Shown: positions 59,057-64,000 of the stretch, in pieces
Layout of the letters: the number at the start of each line of letters is the position of its first letter
Numbering within the stretch: position 1 is the first letter of the stretch
Assembly: GCF_026341035.1 (NCBI RefSeq)
Contig: NZ_JAPEOQ010000002.1
Location: 2,790,001 to 2,854,000, forward strand
Source of the DNA: Streptomyces sp. NBC_01016
GTDB taxonomy: Bacteria > Actinomycetota > Actinomycetes > Streptomycetales > Streptomycetaceae
Direction of reading: 5' to 3'
Length of the DNA stretch: 64,000 bases
The notes under the pieces: generated by a model
Databases searched by the model: none
What the model was told of the DNA's origin: nothing
Seen by the model: the letters and a program-made list of their open reading frames with translations, nothing else
Made by a program: the position numbers and the translations under genes

Positions 59057-60027
59057 GCCGACTGCCCCGCTGTCGACCGCCCCGCGTCCACGGCCGCCGG
59101 ATCGATGACCGCGACACCCATCCCGGTGAGCCACTCGGGCATCGGCTCGTACGCCAGACGCCGAGCCGGCGCATGGTCAAGGGCGGCCGCCATCAGCAGC
59201 CAAGTACGCAGCTCCTGCGCGCCGTTGCCCGCCGCCTTCTCCAGCTCCTCGGTCGTGTACTCGGTGAGACGGTGGGCCTCGCCGCGCTCCAGAAGAGTGA
59301 GGAACTCGTTGTCGAACTCCGGCGTGAGGGAGGCCTCCGCGGCCCGGATGATCTCGCGGCGCCGGGCGTCGTAGTCCTGCCAGTTGTTGCGGCCGTCGAG
59401 CCACGCGCCGACCATGAACTCCTCGTCGTCGCCGTGCGGTTCGCGCCAGTCCGGCCACGGCAGCCGGTGCGAGAGCCCGCCCGAGCCGACCACCGCGACC
59501 CGCCGCTCGCCGGGGAAGGCGAGCACGGCCTCGCGGATGGCGTGCCCCAACTCCTCACACCGCTCCAGCGTGGGCAGCGGATGCGCGAACACGTTCACCA
59601 CCAGCGGCACGATCTCCACGTCGAGCCCGTCGAGCAGGTACTGGATGGCGTGGGACTGCCCGTGGTCGATCTGGAGGCGGGCGGAGAACGCGGGGTCGAA
59701 GCGCCCGCTCTCCACCAGCGATTCGGCGATGTGCTGCGCGAGCGGCACATCCACCGGCTGCGGGCCCTTCGGCGTCCCGGACTCGCCGCTCGCGAGGCAC
59801 TCCCCGACGCCGAGCGTGAACGGCGGGATCAGGTCGAGCCAGAACCCGCGGAAGTGGTTCGAGCCGATCAGGACGACGGTGTCGGGCCGGGTCCTGGCCA
59901 GTTCGTCGCGGGCCGCGCCGAGCGCGTCGCGGAACCGTTCGGCCCGGTCCTTGTGGACGGTCTCCTCCCAGTGCGTGTTCATCAGCGTGCTGTGGGAGGC
60001 ACCCACGCCGAGCACGATCTCGCTCAT
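59053..60027 (-). CDS. LigB-type (class III) extradiol dioxygenase, MhpB-like
   Basis: A 324-residue ring-cleavage enzyme that matches MhpB (2,3-dihydroxyphenylpropionate 1,2-dioxygenase) in pattern: LGVGASHSTLMN, IGSNHFRGFWLDLIPPFTLG, QIDHGQSHAIQYL, GSGGLSHRLPWP and FLTLLERGEAHRL. The His residues expected for ferrous iron and catalysis are kept. It opens a catechol ring next to the hydroxyls. ATG at 60027 overlaps the M20-like stop, and its own stop overlaps the IclR start. In this operon it would act on the diol made after the Rieske oxygenase. Confidence 0.9.
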   Translation of the reverse strand: MSEIVLGVGASHSTLMNTHWEETVHKDRAERFRDALGAARDELARTRPDTVVLIGSNHFRGFWLDLIPPFTLGVGECLASGESGTPKGPQPVDVPLAQHIAESLVESGRFDPAFSARLQIDHGQSHAIQYLLDGLDVEIVPLVVNVFAHPLPTLERCEELGHAIREAVLAFPGERRVAVVGSGGLSHRLPWPDWREPHGDDEEFMVGAWLDGRNNWQDYDARRREIIRAAEASLTPEFDNEFLTLLERGEAHRLTEYTTEELEKAAGNGAQELRTWLLMAAALDHAPARRLAYEPMPEWLTGMGVAVIDPAAVDAGRSTAGQSA

Positions 60028-61403
60028 GCCGTTGCTCCTTCCGGTGCCATGGGGGCCAGTGCCGTGGGGGAGTCGCATTCCTCGCGGGAACGGGTGACGG
60101 TGTCGACCGCCGTGCGGATCAGATGGCGGGTCAGTCTCTGCATCTCCTGTACGGAGACGGTGTTCATGCCGCGCGTGAAGTCGATGTCGAAGGGTGCCTC
60201 GGACACCTTCGGCATCCCGACGCGGACCGTGGGGATGCCGCGCCCGCGCAGGATGTTCGCGTCGGTGGCACCACTGTTCCCGGTCACGATCTCGTGCGGG
60301 AGCCCCTCAAGCGCCTCCCACCCGGCGACCGCGCTGCGGAACACCCAGCTCTCCCGGCTCGTGGACGTCCCGGGGATCGCCAGGATCATCTCGACCGTGG
60401 CGTCGAGGCCCGGCATCGACTGCTTCAACTCCTCGATGGTTGCGGTGAATTCACGCTTCGCCTGCATCGGTGTCGTCTCCGGTGCGATCCGCAGGTCGAC
60501 GCGGAGGGTGCAGGCCGCGGGTGTCGCCGCGGCCAGGCGCGGCCAGCCGCCGCGCACCGACGAGACGACGCCCTGCGGTGCGACGGTGCCACCGGTGTGC
60601 CGCTTCGCGTACTCGGTGAACCACTCCTCCAGGTGCCGTACGACGTCGCCGGCGCGGCTGATCGCGTTGTCGTACGGGAGTCGGTGGCGGGAACCCACGT
60701 AGGTGTGGGTGCCGTGGACCGTCACCTCGAACCACACCAGGCCGACCTCGTCCCACGAGACCGTCCACCCCGGCTTGGCGATGACCGCGTAGTCCGTCCA
60801 CACGCCTTGCTCCAGGAGGAACGAACAGCCCGCGCCCTGACCGGTGTTGAACCGGTCGCTGCCGGGTCGGGCGTTGGTGGGCATGCCGCCCGCGCCGAAT
60901 GCGGCCACCAGGTCCCCGGTCAGCGGCACACCGGCCAGCGCGATCGCCTCTGCGGCCATCATCACGCAGGCCGCGTGGCCCTTCGGGTTGGAGGCGCCGA
61001 GCCCTGTCACCAGGTCGTCGTAGACGGTGGCCTCTGGGCGCATGTCCTCGCGCAGCTTCGGCCCGATCCACGGCACGTCCTCGCTATCGTCACCCACGGT
61101 GAAGGTGTCGATGGGCGCGTACAGCATCAGGTCGGGGCCGGTGCCGTCGCCCTCGAGGCGGGCCCAGGCGTTGGCCTGCCGCGCGTCGAGCGGCTGACAC
61201 GTCGAGCGCAGGCCGACCGATTCCAGCGTCCCCGCGATGTGTTCGGCGAGCGGCCGCTCGTCACCCGTCGGGCTGGGGACACCGACCAGGCCCACGATGA
61301 GCTCGCGCAGCCGCTCCTCGGTGATGTGCTTCCATGCCTCCGCCACCCAGCCCTGACGCCGGGTGTCGAGGCCGGTCAGCCCGTCCGGGTTGGGGGCGTT
61401 CAC
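60024..61403 (-). CDS. M20-fold protein lacking the metal-binding residues
   Basis: A 459-residue protein with the M20/ArgE/DapE two-domain layout, but with the metal site lost. HxD is APID (Pro97 for His), the bridging Asp is Asn139 (GASNPKG), the Glu-Glu pair is replaced around FGAGGM (170-174), the next acidic ligand is Lys210 (IAKPG), and the C-terminal His is absent (DFTRGMNTVSV). The lid-domain VHGTHTYVG and late SGATDANILR stay close to the family. GTG at 61403 overlaps the stop of a 38-residue gene. It is probably not a metallopeptidase; a new catalytic or binding role in aromatic breakdown is possible. Confidence 0.8.
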   Translation of the reverse strand: MNAPNPDGLTGLDTRRQGWVAEAWKHITEERLRELIVGLVGVPSPTGDERPLAEHIAGTLESVGLRSTCQPLDARQANAWARLEGDGTGPDLMLYAPIDTFTVGDDSEDVPWIGPKLREDMRPEATVYDDLVTGLGASNPKGHAACVMMAAEAIALAGVPLTGDLVAAFGAGGMPTNARPGSDRFNTGQGAGCSFLLEQGVWTDYAVIAKPGWTVSWDEVGLVWFEVTVHGTHTYVGSRHRLPYDNAISRAGDVVRHLEEWFTEYAKRHTGGTVAPQGVVSSVRGGWPRLAAATPAACTLRVDLRIAPETTPMQAKREFTATIEELKQSMPGLDATVEMILAIPGTSTSRESWVFRSAVAGWEALEGLPHEIVTGNSGATDANILRGRGIPTVRVGMPKVSEAPFDIDFTRGMNTVSVQEMQRLTRHLIRTAVDTVTRSREECDSPTALAPMAPEGATA

Positions 61404-61516
61404 TGGTTGACCCGGTGGACCTGGGTCATCGTGGTCTGCGCGAACCGCTTCTTCGCGCGGGGGAGTGCCACCGCGACGGCGACACCGAGCAGAATCTTGA
61501 ACAGGGTGCGGGCCAT
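61400..61516 (-). CDS. 38-residue hydrophobic/basic peptide in the Rieske operon
   Basis: A 38-codon gene starting MARTLFKILLGVAVAVALPR and ending with a basic, Gln/Thr-rich tail (VHRVNQ). GAGGAGG seven bases before the ATG is the best ribosome site in the operon. It begins two bases after the Rieske stop and overlaps the next start by GTGA, so it is packed as a true gene. One short membrane or amphipathic helix followed by RAKKR suggests a small membrane-anchored protein. No family recognised. Confidence 0.6.
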   Translation of the reverse strand: MARTLFKILLGVAVAVALPRAKKRFAQTTMTQVHRVNQ

Positions 61517-61518
61517 GA

Positions 61519-62790
61519 TCAGGCCTCCTCATCGGGCGTGGCGGTTTCGGTGACACCGGCGGCGGCGAACTTCTTGCCGTACTCGTCCTCGCTGAGGTTG
61601 CGCCACGAGGTCAGGGACACATCGGGGCGGTAGAGCTTCTCCGGGGGTGCGTCGGTCACGTCGACCATCCAGGCGTCCTGGCCGGAGAACTCGCCGTGGA
61701 ACAGCCAGCGGATGGCGCCGAGGTACTTCGCGTAGAAGCGGAGCGTCTCCCAGCCCTGCGTGAAGTTGACCATCACACCGACGTAGCGGTGGTTGTCCTC
61801 GTCTACCGGGACGTAGAACTCGTAGTGGATGAAATTCGGGTACGCGATCCGCAGCACGCCGGGCATCGACAGGGACGCGAAGCCGGGGAACTCCTGGGCC
61901 TCGATGACGGGGTCGACGGCGTCGGACTTGCCGGTGTTGCCGAGGTTGAACGTCTCCTTGGGCGGCTGCTTCTTCCACCACCGCTTGTTGGACCAGCGGC
62001 CCACGCCCGGGAAGTCGGCCTCCCAGTGGACCTCGTCCTGTACGCGGTAGATCCAGCGGCCCTGCGGCACGATCCGGGTGATGTTCCAGGTCGGCATCGG
62101 CTTGAAAAGCCGCCAAAGGGCCGTGCGGTGAAGGTACTTGGCGTGGCCCTCGTCGAAGCCGTTCTCGCACGCGAAGCGCCAGTTGCCGCCGCGCGGCTCG
62201 ATGCGGCCACCCATCACGAAGGCGTTCGACACCAACTCCTCGGGGAGTTGCTCGTCGATCGGGTGCGGCTCCTCGTCGGCGACCGGGATAAAGGCCCAGA
62301 CCATGCCGAGCCGCTCCTCGACCGCGTACGTCCGCACGCCGAGCTTGCCCGTGAGACGGCAGCCGGGGCCGTCGGTGATGACCGCGGACAGCTTGCCCGT
62401 GGGCAGGTCGAAGGTCCAGCCGTGGTACGGGCAGCTGACCGTGCCGGGGAACTGCTGGTTGCCCTCGGACAGCGGCACACCGCGGTGCGGGCAGCGGTTG
62501 TGCAGCGCGTACACCTTGCCGCTGTCGCGGATCAGCGTGATCTTCTCGCCGCAGAGTGTGAACGGCTTCGGGTCGTCGGTGATGTGGCTCGACCAGGTGA
62601 CCGGGTACCAGTAGCCGCGGAAGCCGGACGCCGCCTTGTCGTAGTGGGGCCAGGACGACCAGTCCTGCCGGCCGATCTTCTCGGCGGCGGCGCCGCGGCG
62701 CGCCCTGGCCGCGCCCTTGGCGGGCTCCTTCGCGGCGTCGTCCTTCGCGGCGGTCTTCCGGACGGCGGGGGATCGTTCGCTCGACGTCAT
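61519..62790 (-). CDS. Rieske non-heme iron oxygenase, CarAa-like single-subunit type
   Basis: A 423-residue oxygenase. A Lys/Ala-rich leader of about 40 residues precedes FRGYWYPVTW, the opening typical of carbazole dioxygenase CarAa and relatives. Rieske ligands: CPHRGVPL and CPYHGWTF; mononuclear iron: ENGFDEGHAKYLHR plus a distal Asp. No beta subunit gene is near, as expected for this class. It needs a ferredoxin and reductase, which are encoded about 4.5 kb downstream. First gene of an operon with the 38-residue peptide, M20-like protein, extradiol dioxygenase and IclR regulator. Confidence 0.9.
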   Translation of the reverse strand: MTSSERSPAVRKTAAKDDAAKEPAKGAARARRGAAAEKIGRQDWSSWPHYDKAASGFRGYWYPVTWSSHITDDPKPFTLCGEKITLIRDSGKVYALHNRCPHRGVPLSEGNQQFPGTVSCPYHGWTFDLPTGKLSAVITDGPGCRLTGKLGVRTYAVEERLGMVWAFIPVADEEPHPIDEQLPEELVSNAFVMGGRIEPRGGNWRFACENGFDEGHAKYLHRTALWRLFKPMPTWNITRIVPQGRWIYRVQDEVHWEADFPGVGRWSNKRWWKKQPPKETFNLGNTGKSDAVDPVIEAQEFPGFASLSMPGVLRIAYPNFIHYEFYVPVDEDNHRYVGVMVNFTQGWETLRFYAKYLGAIRWLFHGEFSGQDAWMVDVTDAPPEKLYRPDVSLTSWRNLSEDEYGKKFAAAGVTETATPDEEA

Positions 62791-62863
62791 CTCGTCGTGG
62801 CCTCCTGCTCAGTGGGTGTGCCGCACGAGCATCCGGCGCGGCGCGGCGCCCGCCTATGAACCT

Positions 62864-62875
62864 GTTCCGGTGAAC
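62864..62875. promoter_or_regulatory. GTTCCGGTGAAC palindrome in Rieske/ligase promoter
   Basis: GTTC-CGGT-GAAC, perfect four-base arms, in the 161-base gap between the Rieske gene and the divergent ligase gene. Shared with one change by the ferredoxin reductase promoter. Confidence 0.5.
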
Positions 62876-62951
62876 GGACCACGGCCGACGGTGGACCGGT
62901 CAGCGAACCGTGGGCCTTGAGCCGGCGGGAGCGGGCGGACAGCATCCGTCC

Positions 62952-64000
62952 ATGAACCGCATGACGATTCCCGGCCTCGTCGACGCGGCGGCCGAACGCC
63001 ACGGAGTACGGACCTTCCTCACCGTCGACGGGACCCGGCGCACCTACGCGCAGACACGTACGGCCGCGGCCACCATGGCCGGCGCGCTCGCGGCCCGCGG
63101 CTGCCGGCCCGGCGACCGGGTCGCCGCGCTGCTGTCCAACCGCGTCGAACTGATCGACCTGGTCCTCGGCTGCGCCTGGCTCGGGGCAGTCGTCGTCCCG
63201 CTGAACACGGCGCTGCACGGGCGGCTGCTCCGGCATGCGCTGGACGAGGCGAAGCCTCAATGTCTTTACGTGGAGGGGGAGTTCGCCGAGCGTGTGGAGG
63301 CTGCGGGATACGCGGGCGAGGTGTGGGTGACCGGGTCGCCGCAGGCGCCCGTGCCCGGCGTCGAGCGGCCGCTCGACCCGTATCCGTCGCGCCCCGGTGA
63401 CACGGCGGCCGTCATGTTCACCTCCGGCACCACGGGGCCCTCTCGCGGTGTGCGTTCCCCGCACGCCCAGTTCGTCTGGTGGGGGCGGAACGTGGCCGAC
63501 TCGCTGTGCCTGACCGCCGACGACACCCTCTACACGTGCCTCCCGCTGTTCCACACCAACGCCCTCAACGCGCTGGCGCACGCGATGACCGTGGGCGCCT
63601 CGATGGTGGTGGACCGCAGGTTCTCCGCCTCGCGCCACTGGCGGCGGGCCGCCGAGACCGGTGCCACGTGCGTGTACGTGCTGGGGGCCATGGTGCCGAT
63701 GCTGCTCGCCCAGCCGCCGGGGCCCGACGACCGTGCGCACCGGGCGTGGCGCGGGCTCGGGCCCGGCACGCCCGGTGCGCTGTGGGAGGTGTTCCGCGAA
63801 CGGTTCGGTGTGGCGCTCGTCGACGGGTTCGGGTCCACCGAGACCAACCTGGTCATCGGGTCGGGTCCTGGTGACTGTCGGCCCGGGTACATGGGCACGG
63901 TGCGGGAGGGGTTCGAGGCGCGGGTCGTGGATGTGGATCTGTTCTGCGTTCCGGACGGCTCCGCAGGCGAGCTTGTTGTTCGTACCGAACGCGAACATGC
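62952..64000 (+). CDS. AMP-dependent acyl-CoA synthetase (C-terminus outside window)
   Basis: The first 349 codons of an adenylate-forming ligase, cut by the right edge. Core motifs: ATP loop MFTSGTTGPSRGV, LPLFHTNALNALAHAM, and GFGSTETN. It opens with MNRMTIPGLVDAAAERHGVR. It activates a carboxylic acid as CoA thioester; in this setting an aromatic or ring-derived acid is likely. Divergent from the Rieske operon with a shared palindrome, so probably under the same control. An alternative ATG lies three codons in. Confidence 0.88.
   Translation, partial: MNRMTIPGLVDAAAERHGVRTFLTVDGTRRTYAQTRTAAATMAGALAARGCRPGDRVAALLSNRVELIDLVLGCAWLGAVVVPLNTALHGRLLRHALDEAKPQCLYVEGEFAERVEAAGYAGEVWVTGSPQAPVPGVERPLDPYPSRPGDTAAVMFTSGTTGPSRGVRSPHAQFVWWGRNVADSLCLTADDTLYTCLPLFHTNALNALAHAMTVGASMVVDRRFSASRHWRRAAETGATCVYVLGAMVPMLLAQPPGPDDRAHRAWRGLGPGTPGALWEVFRERFGVALVDGFGSTETNLVIGSGPGDCRPGYMGTVREGFEARVVDVDLFCVPDGSAGELVVRTEREH

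Noticed and set aside
1..64000. Antibiotic biosynthetic cluster, CRISPR array, tRNA or rRNA genes
   Set aside because: No polyketide or peptide synthase domains, no regularly spaced repeats and no cloverleaf or rRNA segments were seen.

Overview
The window is very GC-rich, has frequent GTG starts, codons ending in G or C, and carries an SsgA-like sporulation protein, Tat/lipoprotein exporters, a GH10 xylanase/GH62 arabinofuranosidase pair and many one-component regulators. This points to Streptomyces or a close relative, probably a chromosome arm or flank rich in catabolic genes. No rRNA, tRNA, CRISPR array or antibiotic assembly line was seen.

Layout. 1-5823: CebR-like LacI regulator (cut by the left edge), sugar ABC importer and GH1 beta-glucosidase. 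5846-9220: tartrate module (DctA-type symporter, D-tartrate dehydratase, divergent GntR regulator). 9279-15934: GMC oxidoreductase, aldehyde dehydrogenase and M20 amidohydrolase with a divergent GbsR/MarR-type regulator, then a zinc alcohol dehydrogenase with a divergent TetR regulator and two operator copies. 15987-19821: GNAT enzyme, streptogramin B lyase-like protein, and an IS110-family element sitting in a broken gene next to small orphan genes. 19988-25748: AraC regulator, alpha/beta hydrolase, TetR/efflux pair, DUF5994-like protein.

25793-41401 is the main aromatic catabolic region. One half (flavin monooxygenase, two-subunit Rieske dioxygenase, flavin/2Fe-2S reductase, amidase, a 94-residue orphan protein, SnoaL-like protein, MHS transporter, IclR regulator) has the gene content of the proteobacterial iac operon for indole-3-acetic acid breakdown. 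It is followed by maleylacetate reductase and an intradiol dioxygenase, and then by a meta-cleavage lower pathway (hydratase, acylating acetaldehyde dehydrogenase, aldolase) with its own IclR regulator and an SDR.

41467-55743: formylglycine sulfatase with HEAT-like tail, tautomerase/LysR pair, a large ECF sigma factor fused to a zinc-finger membrane anti-sigma module, SsgA-like protein, VOC protein, beta-lactamase-like esterase, Lrp-controlled amidohydrolase/AbgT transporter pair, and the divergent GH62/GH10 pair (the xylanase has a TTA codon). 55797-64000: a second aromatic system: CarAa-like Rieske oxygenase, a 38-residue membrane peptide, an M20-fold protein that has lost its metal ligands, a LigB-type extradiol dioxygenase and IclR regulator, followed by ferredoxin reductase, ferredoxin and an alpha/beta hydrolase with His in the nucleophile position; an AMP-dependent ligase diverges and runs off the right edge. 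A shared 12-base motif in two promoters ties these transcripts together.
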